Positions 45,315 to 56,637 of a stretch of 64,000 nt of DNA are shown here, in pieces. The notes beneath the pieces were generated by a model. The model did not search any database and was not told where the DNA came from. It was given only the letters and a program-made list of their open reading frames with translations. A program made the translations under genes and the position numbers. The stretch's first letter is position 1; the number at the start of each line of letters is the position of its first letter. The DNA lies in the NCBI GenBank assembly GCA_007644065.1, contig VJWN01000006.1:62001-126000 (forward strand), read 5' to 3'. The DNA is from Margaritispora aquatica (lineage: Eukaryota; Ascomycota; Leotiomycetes; Helotiales; Discinellaceae).

Positions 45315-46323
45315 CGTTGGTATATTTTCGAGCTTAGACGGAATTGGCGCTTAAATCAAGCTGGGAAAGATAGTCGATGGTGCTACCACAGGCATGTGGA
45401 GCAGGTTGTACAGCGGTGTGTCTAGAATGCTGCAAAGCTACGCAATAGCTCCTGATAAGTTACAACAGAGCAAAAATACGAGTGATGGAAAGTAGGCAGA
45501 TGGCAGATGTTTGAGAAAGCAGATGGCTGTGATGTAGCAGGTGGTGGGTCGAGGTGTGTTCGGCGATGCGTTGTGAAGAGCTGATTCGTAGGGCGAAGTT
45601 CATCGAAAGAGGTCTCACATTTTTAGCGCGTCCAGACCCAATCAGCTTCCCTCCGGCATCACCCACATTGTTGGTGTCAGAGTCAGAGCAGAACAAGTTC
45701 AAAAATTGATTCACTTTGCTGCAGAGCTTGCTTGTCACGGGTAGATGATTCGTTTTAGTGAGGCTTTGGAACTATGTTGATATCTTTCCCCGGGAGTCAA
45801 TACTTATTTTTATGGTACCGAGCGCGGGAAGCCTAAGGTAAAAAAGATTCAGACGGTGAGCCTCCAGTCCAGGCTAATAGTCGGGAGGCTGGGGAGACGG
45901 TCTTCTTGTTGTGCTATTTAGAGGACATCCATCCATACGTCAATGGCTGAACAAGTCCAAGTTATGTTCCGTTCTTTGCTGTGAGATATCCGTAAAGAAA
46001 GACCAGCAAACAGATGTTGATATCTTCCCATAAAGATACCTCGAAGCGCTGAGGATATCCATCTCAGCACAATAAGTTGTGATAAGAATAAGCATTTTGA
46101 CGACCCCGCACTGAGCAGCAGGGGGCCTGTAGGACCGAGGGGAGAGCGGATTGATAAAACTCTATGTAAATGGACCAGATCCAACTTGTCGGGAATATAG
46201 CAATTGGATAGTTCTAATAGAATTTCCTGTACAGTATGCTGGAAAAGACGCCGAGGAAGTATGATACGTCGCTTTTCGCCTCTTCATGGAGGCTTAAGCC
46301 ATCAAGCCAACAATAGCCTCCTA
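45315..46323. other. intergenic, no supported gene
   Basis: Promoter side of the large basic protein gene and 3' flank of the dienelactone hydrolase gene. Short minus-strand frames at 45460-45738 and 45918-46184 lack features. Confidence 0.5.
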
Positions 46324-47177
46324 TTAGATATGCTTGCCAAAGAACTCTAACACGAGTTTGTATCCTCTCTCATACTCCTTCTTGACCTTCTCATCAGCCA
46401 GATCACCACGAGCAGACATCCAGCCATGAATCTGAGTTCCAAAAGTCTCGACATACTTGTCCACGGTCAGAGCTTTATCGAATGCTTCGACTTCACTCGC
46501 CTCCTCCTCCTCGGAGGCCAACATGCAGAATGGAATAGTGACTTTCGCTGCATCCTCGGGATTGATCATGCCTGGATGACACTGTGCAACGACTTTGAAG
46601 GGTGTGTCTGCTCCGGACATCAAGGCGATGACCTTGCCTCCCCAGCAGTACTATTGATGTGTCAGTGAAGATCACACATTGAGATCATAAAACTCACCCC
46701 AAGACCAGCCCATGTCTTCTTCCCATACGCAGCTTCGATATCTGCCAGAATCTTCGGCAGCTTTTCCACGCCAATGTTGGGACCGCGAGTAGAAAACCAT
46801 GCATACAGAGCGGTCTTCTGCTCATCCGTGACAGGAGGATAGTGAGCAATGTCACATGGCTGGCCCTCGAAGAAATCGGGCATGAAGACTTGATATGAAT
46901 GCTCTTTGTCGGATGTAGCCAAGATATCAGCACCCTGCAGTGTCTGGGGGAAATAGCCAAAAATGTCATAGACAACGAGAATGGCATTGTTTGCTGTTGG
47001 TGGTCCTGTGACATCTGCATTGGTTAGTGATTGTACCTTATGGTCATGATTTTTTGAGATTTACTCACAAGTCTTCAGACCTCCAATTGTCTCATACTTC
47101 CCCTTCATCTCATAGCCTTCTGATACGACGGGTGGTACATTGCAGCAAGCTTTGTTGTGGCCATTGATAGACTCCAT
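46324..47177 (-). CDS. dienelactone hydrolase family protein
   Basis: Three exons, 47177-47069, 47014-46698 and 46650-46324, encode 250 residues. The N terminus has CCNVPPVVSEGYEMKG and the spliced block LKTYVTGPPTANNAILVVYD followed by IFG, typical of fungal Aim2-like members. The nucleophile Cys144 is in GLGYCWGGK, directly at the start of exon 3, and His217 is in FGTQIHGWMSARGDL. The position normally filled by the third catalytic residue (an Asp in an LASKDED-like stretch) reads LASEEEEASE, a Glu-rich version. Family members hydrolyse dienelactones or related esters, in the cytoplasm or mitochondria. No signal peptide is seen. The substrate is unknown. Confidence 0.9.
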
Positions 47178-49303
47178 TGTGAATGCTTGTTGATTAGGTA
47201 TAATAGTCGAGTGAATGTCTTTAGTGGAAAGTCTGGAGAGATCAAGCACAGTCCTACCAATTTGTACTTCTAACAAGTACTTAGCAATTGCTGACATTCA
47301 GGTACCTGGCATGACTACACTTGCATATTGTATGTCAGATTACCTTATTTAGACATCAAAGAGGTCCCGTTTCGACCCCACCATCCCAAGTTGTATGCCT
47401 GATTGCGCAGCACACTATCTTAACGAAAATGGGATTTATCCCGACTCGTCTAGCTATCAGGAAGCCTGGCCAGCTGAAAATCCATGTAGTGATGATTATC
47501 TGTGAGATTAACTCTGTGGAATATGATTTCTAATGCAAAGTACTGCATGAAATTCTTGTGACAAGAAGAGAGAGGTCACCAAGTACTTGCTCACAGCCAA
47601 GCCCCTCCTGCTGAGTGCTGCGTTCTCTCTATAGGAGAAGCAAGACAACAGGATTCCATCGGACTCACTTATATTATTTCATCATCGACAATGAATGTCC
47701 TACCTAGCAAAATCTTGAGAATGCTTGGTGGAAGCTGGAATAGTCTCGAGTGGAATTCTTGAAAATACGCCAAGCTACGCATTTTGAAGCACACCAATTC
47801 AATCACAACACCAACAATTCTCCTAAGGACTCCACATCCTTCCTTTGAGCCATCTACGACCCAACCCATCTCAATCCACTTCGGCAAGACGGAAGCAGAT
47901 AAATGATGGAGCTTGGGTGGAGATCTCAAAGTAGCTCACGTCAGGATAGGGTACTCAAGTGAGTTGGCAATAGTGGGGGATTTCGAGTCAGGATTTGAGC
48001 GGTCTGTCTCGACGGTAGAGTTGGAGTCGAGCAAAGATGCATCGCGTTGTGTTGAGAGGTGGCATTTCCATTGTTCTGATCTGCTTCTCGTTTTGCTCGC
48101 AATCGCTGTATTTGTTGCTCTATCCTGTGTTGGCATGGAGATAGTTGGGCTCCAAGTGCTGCATTCTTCGGTGTATGATCAGTCAATTGCAAAGTTGTAA
48201 GAGATGAAAAAGATCAATTTGAAAGCTCTGATATGGAGATCGACTAGATCCTTCACGTTGACATAGGAGGAACAGCGACAGACGCATCTCACAAAGTTGA
48301 ACTATCAGAGCATGTGGTTAGGATCCAGTAGATTAAAAGAGCTTGGGGGGAGAGGATAGAGAGACAGAGGATATCATGTACCAACTGCTCCTTCAACATT
48401 TCCTAGTTCTTTTTAGCAACACGAAACATAGAGCATGCCCACCCATCAGATGAAGTTTCACCAGTTGATCCCACAAGGCACATCCCGTCGATCATGACAC
48501 CATCCGATCTCACATCACGGCAACCATCCGTGTGTACCAAACGACGAAGCAGAGCCGCAGGGTCTTTGCCTCTCTATGCTGTCGATCAAGATGTCCGCGA
48601 CAGTCAACGAAACGGAAACAGCTCTTTCCGATACATACGCTTCTTCGGGTAGAGAGCATGACAGTCAAGTTGCTTTTGGTCTTGGATGTGTCAGCTGCGC
48701 TGAAACATTCCAAGTAGAGTGGTTTTTTCAATAACGAAGATATTTGGATCTCGTCCGCTTCCATTGCTTCATTTCACCCACTTCGATACAGCAAATGTTC
48801 AGTGAGGGTGGAGCTGATCGGCTTGAGTTTCCGTGCTCGATGACTTCCCTTGAGAGAGTTGTTGATGTTCGCAAGAGACAAGGGTGATTCGACCTGATCG
48901 TCCCATAACATTTTCCATCCTATCTTCAAGCCAAGAAAGGAACGACTCGAGAAGCCTTGAGACGAGATGAAGTGAAACCGTTTGCGGCAGAGAGTTTGTA
49001 TCGCACGGAGAATATTCTGAAATGCAGTTGGTGCTGATCTATTTCAAGCTATTGGAAGTCCGCCGGATAGGTAGGTGTCTTGGAATTCGCATTCTTTATA
49101 ACATCAATTGCACGAAGGTCGATCATCACATTCCTTCTAGATGAAATCCGTCCCTAAAAAGTGTACTCATTCCTGTATTTCTTTCGGTCTCTTTCTTGTT
49201 TGCATAGAGTCCGGAACTCGCTGTGCTGTTTTCTTCTCCTCTCTTTTTCTTTCATTCTCTTTGTCTGTGAATACTGTGTATACACCAAATCAGGATATTC
49301 AAC
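47178..49303. other. intergenic, no supported gene
   Basis: Two kilobases hold only overlapping frames under 100 codons. The last 160 bases are pyrimidine-rich (TTTCTTTCTC-like) and look like the leader of the methyltransferase gene. A long frame through this leader from the ATG at 49141 was considered and not used. Confidence 0.5.
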
Positions 49304-50382
49304 ATGTCGGTGCGAATAGTACAAGGCAAGTCTTTAACACTGGCATAAATTTCAAGACTCAACTAACCTCTGATTTAGTATGCGGTCTCTGGTTCTGGCT
49401 AGCCCTTACGTTCTTCTTTTTCGTCATAATTCACCAGTCTCGAACTCTCCTCCCAGCACCCACCAATGTCTCGATCCAAAAACAAACCGCTTCATCAACT
49501 TCTAAATCCATCGGCCTAACCACCCTCCAACGAATGGCCCGCTCTGAGACTGCCTGGCGTTCCTCCGTGACCCTTCGCCACCAAATGGCCTCGCAACACC
49601 CCTCCAACCCCTCGATCCCCTTCTTCCCCGCCCAACAGCTGTCCGATTTCGGCAAATACCCATACACGCTCTGGGACTTCTTCCCAGCAACCTACACGTG
49701 CCCGCACGACATTCAGCGGGTGGGCCGCCTCGGCGACGGCGGCAAATGGGTCTGCGGGATGTCACTCTACGAAGCGAAGCCCACGCTGGCCGTGTCGCGG
49801 CAGCAGGAGCGCAACCCCGAGACGATCATCTACTCGTTCGGCGTGAACGACGAGTCGACGTTCGAAGCCGAGATGCTGGCGCGGATCCCGAGTGCGCAGA
49901 TCTACGCATTCGACTTCTCTGTCGACGGCTTTGGCCCCCAGATCGCGAGCGCGTATAAGAGCCGCGCGCACTTCTCCAAGGTCGGTTTGGGCGGCAAGGA
50001 CGAAATCGACAAGACGCCGCAATTCTTCTCGCTCGACTCGCTGATGAAGCAGAATAAGCACACGTACATCGATATCCTGAAGATCGATATCGAGGGCGGT
50101 GAGTACGTGGCGTTGGATGCTTTCATGGATGCGTTTCAGAAGGAGGGCAGGTTGCCGGTCGGCCAGGTCATGATTGAGTTGCATTTGGTGGATGACAAGA
50201 ACGTGGATTTCAAGCGGTTTAGTCAGTGGTGGGAGCGGCTCGAGGAGTTTGGAATGAGGCCCACATGGTTGGAGATCAATCTGCTGGCTGTTACGTTGGG
50301 CGAGGGCAAGACGGATCCCAGGTGTGTCGAGTACGTGTGGGTGAATGCGAAAGATGAGAGGAGTGTTTTGTTGCAGGATTAA
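49304..50382 (+). CDS. METTL24/FkbM-like methyltransferase, type II membrane
   Basis: Two exons, 49304-49325 and 49379-50382, encode 341 residues. The 53-base intron has a GC donor in a perfect AAG|GCAAGT context, an AACTAACC branch point and a TTTAG acceptor. With it the protein begins MSVRIVQ and runs straight into a single N-terminal membrane helix (CGLWFWLALTFFFFVII). The lumenal domain has TCPHDIQRVGRLGDGGKWVC, IYSFGVNDESTFEAEML and IYAFDFSVDGFG as the SAM-binding part. It also has IDILKIDIEGGEYVALDAF, the FkbM-type signature, then QVMIELHLV. Related proteins are Golgi or ER-type methyltransferases of unknown acceptor. The unspliced alternative from 49141 would add an extra hydrophobic segment and is less like a type II protein. 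Confidence 0.82.
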
Positions 50383-50782
50383 GGTGGCGGGGTGGAGATG
50401 GATTTGAATATGAATATCCCTGATGAATGAGCATAGCTTGCGTTTGCATTGACGGGTCTCTAAAAATGGGCATTGGTGGGCGTCTTGGATGAGAGGAGTT
50501 TGGGAAACCTTCGGTAGCGAAGAAGATTGAAATCTTGATTGAATCATATGAACTCTTAAGCTACACTTTTGCTGAGCTTAAGATTATCTTGCAGGTAGTT
50601 CGCTTGTTTAATCCAGTCTACAGGCTTCTGTTTTGGTATCTTGAATCACAATACCTAAATAAGTACTATTGCACCAGCGTCGATATATCTAGCTTGAAAA
50701 ATTAACACCGCTGGTGATATCCCTTTTCCCGTTTAATCGATTAGAAGCTTGTAGATTGTACAGCCAATCCCAAGGTAGCTTC
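50383..50782. other. intergenic, convergent
   Basis: This holds the 3' flanks of the methyltransferase gene (plus) and the small hydrophilic protein gene (minus). Nothing else is seen. Confidence 0.55.
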
Positions 50783-51323
50783 TCAAGTCTGCTTCCTCTC
50801 CCTTGAATCGATAATACGATCAACCTCAGCATCCGTCACATCCTCTCGACTCGCCAACGCATCCTCCGAAGGCTGCAGATCAACTCCAGGCCCATTCGAA
50901 GCATAACGCTCAATATCACTCTCCTTCTGCCTCGTATGCTTATCATATCGATCGTGTCCCTTAGCGAGAGGATTATTAGCACTGGCATGGAGTCGCTTCT
51001 GCTCAACAGCAGAGGGCAACTGGTCTCTATTCCATTCATCAGTTAAACGTTCAACATACACGTAACGGCAGTAAAAGAACACACCCAGTGCCCGTCTCCA
51101 CTTCCCCAGTGGCACCCTGATCCTTCACGTTCCGTGAGATGTCGATGGGATTTGAGGCAGCTCCAGCGAGCGCATTACGGCTTGCGTTGACGCTGTCTTC
51201 GCCCTCCCCTGGTCGTGGAACCGAGGGTATCAGGTTCATCTTGCCGGCATCGCCTGGGATGGTGGTGCCGTCCTTCGCCATGTCGAAGAGGTCTCCACCT
51301 TGCTTTGGATCGGTTGGTGCCAT
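50783..51323 (-). CDS. small hydrophilic hypothetical protein
   Basis: Two exons, 51323-51085 and 51026-50783, give 160 residues. The 58-base intron has a GTGTGT donor and a TAG acceptor. I do not recognise a family. The sequence is polar and Asp/Ser/Arg-rich throughout, with MAPTDPKQGGDLFDMAKDG at the start, a central NPIDISRNVKDQ and an end full of charged residues (DVTDAEVDRIIDSRERKQT). No signal peptide, membrane helix or cysteine pattern is present, so the protein is probably intracellular and partly disordered. It could be a stress-type hydrophilin, but that is speculation. Confidence 0.7.
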
Positions 51324-52637
51324 TTTGAATCGTAGATAGAGAGCTGTATCAGATTGAATATTGACAAGTAAATACAGTGCTTTCCAAAAGGTATGTCCTT
51401 TTGCTGCCTGTCAGTCCAGTTCTTGCTGTGAGGTTAGTAAGAATAGCAGCTATAGTTGTAGCAATGGCACACCCAGCTCTCATCCATCCGATGGTAGCTT
51501 TGGTCTTGCTGTCATCCTGCATACTAGAATCGGTATTGATGTCCTTCTAGAAAGATCAATGTCATGAAGTCATAGGAGGGGCATCGAAGCTAACACCCAG
51601 GCAGGGTACACAGGGGTAGCTCATTGCCGAATTATAGCCTGTCTTGGCAGCCAAAGTCACGTGATCATCTAATATCAACCTTCCATTCATCTCCGCTTCT
51701 TCTTTCTTTGAAACATCGAACTGGTCTCATTCTCTGTCTACCTTACATCACCAACTCTTTCTGCAACAACAACGAAAGATCTTTGACGTACAGATAGAGT
51801 CTCTCCATCCACTTAGAATGAAAGCGGGGTCTCCTCCGTTCTGCGACAATGTGTCTTGAAGAATCTTACTTTTCCAGCCCAATCGATCCTGTGGAAGAAA
51901 AAGAAATTATTAAGCGCAATGAGGCGCCCGCGGGATAGACGCCATGTGTCTACATTCGCCGTTGATATCCGGTTCAGCTGGATCGTTCCCCATGCGAAAT
52001 AAGAAGACTTAAACTCAACCAGTCGGTAGATGTTTTTTCGTCTCTCAATATCCACTCTTGCGCCACAGATGGATGGGTCCAAACGTCCTTCCAGAAATGT
52101 TTCAATGCTTGAGCATTAAGGGGCCAATAGAAGGTTCTCTGCTCCCCGCAAGTTTACCACGGCATGAAATGGCCTTTCTTCACAGGATCGGTAAGGTTAT
52201 ACCTGTGTTGCAGTCTCAAGCCCTGACACCACCAAAACCAATGACCAGCTGATGAGGAGGAAGATCTTCAATATTGCTACAGGGGCATATCTCTCGGGAA
52301 AACCTTGATTGCGGGGCACCGGCAACCTTAGGAAACCTTGTTGGAAGCATGGGAGAGTCCCATCTTAATTCTTCGTTGATGTCTCCTTTCACTTTTCTCA
52401 TGTTCTTTGATCCCAAAATATATCTTTGCGTCGTTCATCACATCTTTTCTTGCCAGCCGTTGTCGTGTTTTATTGCTTGATCACTGATTATTCTTTTCAC
52501 TTTTGAGATATCTTTAGAAACAACAAGAATCGAGCTCACAGCATTCACTTTTTGACTGATATTGGCCTGGCTTCTATGACAGTTGACTGCTGTGCGGTCT
52601 ACAATAGCCGACATTTTTCTTTCTTGTACTATACACC
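51324..52637. other. intergenic, no supported gene
   Basis: Divergent promoter interval between the small hydrophilic protein (minus) and the acyltransferase (plus). Short frames only. Confidence 0.5.
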
Positions 52638-54098
52638 ATGATCAAAGATTCCAAAATATGGTCCATAGCTGAGGCAGATACCTCTCAGCCACCCGATCAT
52701 ACACTTTTCCTTTCGTCAGGCAGAAGAATGCTTCAAAAGATGGCTTTCAGTCTGATTCCTTCCTTTTTGCAGAGGAGGATACGGCCAGGACATCAGAAAC
52801 CTACACGATTACACCCAACTTCATATCTCGACGGCTTGCGGGGAGTTGCATCGTTTATAGTATTTATGGGACATTATACAGAGGAGAATGTTGGCTGGTT
52901 CGCGGAACCTTACGGATTATACGAAGATGGAGCACCCTCATCACCATTGCAACTACCTTTTATTCGAGTTATCTATTCAGCACGCCCAATGGTACACATA
53001 TTTCTCATTATTTCTGGTTTCGTACTGGCGTATAAACCGATCAAGCAGATTCGTCAACAGCAATATGCGGCACTAGCCAACACGCTCTCGTCATCAATAT
53101 TCAGGAGGGCTTTGCGACTATTTGTTCCATCTTTCGTTGCAATATTTATTATGTCGATAGCTGTTTTCTATGGAATCTCGGACGATCGATACGCCCAGCC
53201 ATTATTTACTCTCTCCTCACAGCTCGAACATGTGGGGCTCACATGCTGGAAAATGCTGACAGCTTCTTGGGCTATAAACGATTTATCCTATCCAGCTCCT
53301 CTTTACAACCCAGCACTTTGGACGATTCCAGTCGAGTTTGCACAATCCTTGCTACTTTTCACCGTTCTTCTTGGGCTATCTCGATGCATCACTCATGTGC
53401 GACTAGTAATGCTCTCAGGAGTTATAGCTTTCAGTTTCTACAGTGGCCGTCTTTACACCGTTGAGTTCTTGATTGGGATGCTCATAGCAGAGCTGATCCT
53501 CCTACAAGACGGATCTCTCTTGTCCACTCCAGCCTCGAGTCCGGTACTGCCTAAGTTCCAGCCCGAGGACGCACAAGATTGCGAGGCTTCCCTGAATGCA
53601 AAGCTCACACAGATATTCTGGATAGCCAACGTAGTCTCTGGTCTCTTTATCGCATCATGGACAAACAGTCATGTCGATGAAGTATGGGGATTACGAGTTT
53701 TGAACGCCAATACACCAGCACCTTACGAAGGGCAGCGAGTCTGGTTTTGCTTAGGCGCTGTGCAGATAGTGGCGGCTTGCACACAGCTGCGCTTTCTGCA
53801 GAACATGTTCAACACGCCAATTGCGCAGTATCTCGGCAATATCTCATATGCTCTGTACCTGACGCACAACCTCACACTCACGATTATGGAACCACAATTC
53901 ATTCCCGTGTTTGACAGATTATTCGGCAAGAAGACTATGTGGGGTAGGCAGCTTACCTGGGCTGGAGGACTGGCGGTGTACCTTCCTGTAATTATCTTTG
54001 TGGCGGATTTGTTTTGGAGAGCAGTTGATTTGCCGACTGTGAGATTTGCGAGGTGGATGGAGGGGAAGTGTGTTGTTGCTGAGGAGAAAAAGAGCTGA
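52638..54098 (+). CDS. acyltransferase-3 family integral membrane protein
   Basis: Single exon, 486 residues. The family entry motif YLDGLRGVASFIVFMGHYTE lies at about residues 62-82, with the conserved Arg and the catalytic-type His. It is followed by PMVHIFLIISGFVLAYKP, RRALRLFVPSFVAIFIM, PALWTIPVEFAQSLLLFTVL and further hydrophobic helices (VEFLIGMLIAELILL, QYLGNISYALYLTHN, LTWAGGLAVYLPVIIFVADL). About ten membrane spans can be drawn. Acyltransferase-3 proteins move acyl groups across or onto membrane-exposed sugars and other acceptors; in fungi such genes occur both alone and in secondary-metabolite clusters. None of the neighbours supports a cluster here. The acceptor is unknown. Confidence 0.88.
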   Translation: MIKDSKIWSIAEADTSQPPDHTLFLSSGRRMLQKMAFSLIPSFLQRRIRPGHQKPTRLHPTSYLDGLRGVASFIVFMGHYTEENVGWFAEPYGLYEDGAPSSPLQLPFIRVIYSARPMVHIFLIISGFVLAYKPIKQIRQQQYAALANTLSSSIFRRALRLFVPSFVAIFIMSIAVFYGISDDRYAQPLFTLSSQLEHVGLTCWKMLTASWAINDLSYPAPLYNPALWTIPVEFAQSLLLFTVLLGLSRCITHVRLVMLSGVIAFSFYSGRLYTVEFLIGMLIAELILLQDGSLLSTPASSPVLPKFQPEDAQDCEASLNAKLTQIFWIANVVSGLFIASWTNSHVDEVWGLRVLNANTPAPYEGQRVWFCLGAVQIVAACTQLRFLQNMFNTPIAQYLGNISYALYLTHNLTLTIMEPQFIPVFDRLFGKKTMWGRQLTWAGGLAVYLPVIIFVADLFWRAVDLPTVRFARWMEGKCVVAEEKKS

Positions 54099-55279
54099 GT
54101 TTGGCTTTGTGTTTGAGTTCGAATTTGAAATCTGCTGGTATTTATCTAGGAGCATTAGTCACTTGCATTGGTTGGAGCGATGGGAATGGAGTTTGGGGCT
54201 TTACATCAAGCCATTGGAAAAGCATGAGGTCAAATAAACCCATGACCGTATTGAGATATCTGCATGGAAGGTTTTTTATAGATGCATTTACTGTCTACTT
54301 TGGTATATACTATTGTGTTATTAGACTATATATGACCAATGTCAAGCCACCTTAGGTTGCAAGTTAAACCTAGAATGCGTTGGAGATTAAGAGTGAAGAT
54401 TCTTATTATGATCGTGATCATGATCATAGGAATGAAGTAGGAAGTGCTATTTTAGATATTTATATGGCAGTGCACAAGCTTGTATCGAAAATATACCCTC
54501 TCGTTACCGTTATGATGTTCTTCGTCCATCATTTCTCACCACATCCACAATAGGTCCAATCAAGCGAGCTGCATCATGCACCTGCACCTCGATTCTCATT
54601 CAGCCCAGCCCAGGCTTTCAGATTCCCATGGATACCTGCGTCCTTAGCCAAGACGTTACTGTGCTGCTATGGTCCGCATCTCTACTCAACAGCAGTGGTG
54701 TCGAGGCAGTGCCCCAGTACTGTGCCTCAAGATGTTGGAGAGAAAATTAATACCTTTATACACCCCGACTTTAATATCGAATGAGAAGACCACCCACCTA
54801 CTTCTTTTACCCTTCTTGTCCCAACGAATGGGAACGAATTCGTGACCAACCTGCACGGCGATGCGCAGTTTGTTGCTGTTTGGTTGGGTGAGAGCTGTGC
54901 CTGTCTGTCTGCGCCTCTCTTGGGCGAGGTGACGTGATAAAATAATAGGATCAGATCAAGCTGCCGTTTGAATTGATCTACATACAATACCATACTGCAC
55001 AGGAGGTGTTGCGCCTTTCAGAGGACCCTGCGAAGTCATGGGTGAGCTTAAGCTTGATCGTGAACATAAGCACGGGTAAAGGTTAAAGTAGTATATAACT
55101 ACTCTTGGTACGTCCCTTATTACTCAATCCTGCGAAGCTTGCTTCTACTGCGTTCTTAATTTATCGCTCGAAAATCGACTTCGTTACGACATCTGATCTC
55201 GACGAAGGACTGTAAAGTCAAGCTACGCGCCAAGTAAAATCAGTAGGGAAAGGAAAAGGTGGAAACAAAACCCAAAGCA
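54099..55279. other. intergenic, no supported gene
   Basis: Flanks of two plus-strand genes. It includes a small GATCGTGATCATGATCATAG palindromic patch near 54411-54430. No gene is supported. Confidence 0.5.
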
Positions 55280-55939
55280 ATGGCTTCCTCACCGCTCAAG
55301 AAAGCCCTCCTCGAGGCGACTCTCTTCATGCAAACTTTTGTCGCGGCCGTGAAATCTGGGTTGGGCATTTTTTACTTCGCCGAGTTCATGTACATCGGCT
55401 TTCCATTGTTCGGATACCTGTACGTCTTTCTCTCCTCCCCACCCCCCAAACCAAGCTATGCCCAACCAGATCAAGCTCACACCCCTCTCCCTCTAGAGCC
55501 ATCACTCTTGCAGACTCCCTCTGGATTGCGCTCCTCTTCCTGACATTCACGCAACTCCGTCTCAAAGCCTCAGCGACACCAAAACAGACCCTCGTCATCG
55601 AGGCCCTGAAATCAGGCCTCATCACCGGTTTGGCGGTCTGGGGAATCGTGCAGTATGTGTTGAAAGTGTGCCATCTCGGGAACCATTCGCCGTGGGGACC
55701 GTTGTCCACGTTCCATATCGTGTGGGAATGTGTCGTTGTGGGCGGGTTTTGTTCGTGAGTTCTACCTAGCGATGAGAGGGGAAGAAAAGGGGTAGTGGGG
55801 ATATGTGGCTAATATGTGAATGAATAGTGGTCTCTTCTACCCAACGTTGATCCTTGCGTGGTTGAACACTCGCACGAGGGTGGGAGCGATTCGTTTAGAT
55901 GACGGTGATGGTGAGGAGACTCCCATCTTGCCTCAGTAG
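55280..55939 (+). CDS. small four-helix membrane protein, unknown
   Basis: Three exons, 55280-55419, 55497-55754 and 55828-55939, encode 169 residues. The ATG at 55280 starts MASSPLKKALLEATLFMQ. Four hydrophobic stretches are visible: about residues 15-45 (AVKSGLGIFYFAEFMYIGFP), 48-65 (ITLADSLWIALLFLTFTQL), 82-100 (SGLITGLAVWGIVQYVL) and 115-145 (FHIVWECVVVGGFC...LFYPTLILAWL). The tail is acidic (RLDDGDGEETPILPQ) and probably cytoplasmic. I do not recognise the family. The gene has the same orientation as the acyltransferase upstream, with a 1.2 kb gap, so no coupling is implied. Confidence 0.75.
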
Positions 55940-56637
55940 AGCCTGAGGAGTGGATGGTTTCCTGTCTGGGCAGTTGGAGCTGTGCTGCGAGATTCGAGAG
56001 AGGGGTTGGAGGGAAATCATTGGTGGTGGTGGTGGTGGTGGTGGCAAGTGTGATGTGTTAGAAGATGTCGGGGAAGGTTGGAGAGAGCTCGAATTTGGAT
56101 ATTGGGAGAAGAATGAGGAGTTCGTGAGAGTTAGGGAAGGAGGTTTTGGGAACTAGAGACGAGAAGCTGGTTCGATGATCACAATGATTATATTGGCTTA
56201 TTTCTAGTGCGCTAGGTTGCTGAAAAGCACCCTTGATTTGGCAAATATATGAGATTCAACAGCACATCACCAGCTGCTCGTCAATTCATCCCGAGCTCAA
56301 TTTCAAAACACCAAAAAATCACAACACCTCACACAACCAAGCGAGGAAAACATTGTGTGAGCAGCGCTGCATAGCAGCCACTCGTAGCGTAAGATTCCAG
56401 CTACGTAACCTGATCTTTCATCCTCGAGTACCCAAACGCTCGAGGGCATAATGCAAATATATACAACAAAAGTATGTTTGAATCTTGCTCCAAATCACTC
56501 CGAGTCCCAGCCATACATCCTATACCATCATCTCATATCATCCCCATAAAATAACAAAGTGGTCTTCAATCTTCCTATCTCCAGAGAATAGTGCTTCCTA
56601 ATGTACCTCAGCATCAGGTCATGCCTGGGTGAAGTGT
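55940..56637. other. intergenic, convergent
   Basis: This holds the 3' flanks of the membrane protein (plus) and the expansin-like gene (minus), with a (GGT)n run. Nothing else is supported. Confidence 0.5.
56021..56044. repeat. (GGT)n trinucleotide repeat
   Basis: About eight consecutive GGT units in non-coding sequence. Confidence 0.85.

Noticed and set aside
49141..49378. Upstream in-frame extension of the methyltransferase from the ATG at 49141
   Set aside because: It is pyrimidine-rich leader sequence and would add a second hydrophobic segment. The GC-AG intron with a perfect donor and branch point gives a better N terminus.
52638..55939. Secondary-metabolite or detoxification cluster around the acyltransferase
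   Set aside because: No backbone synthase, P450, transporter or cluster regulator is present nearby.
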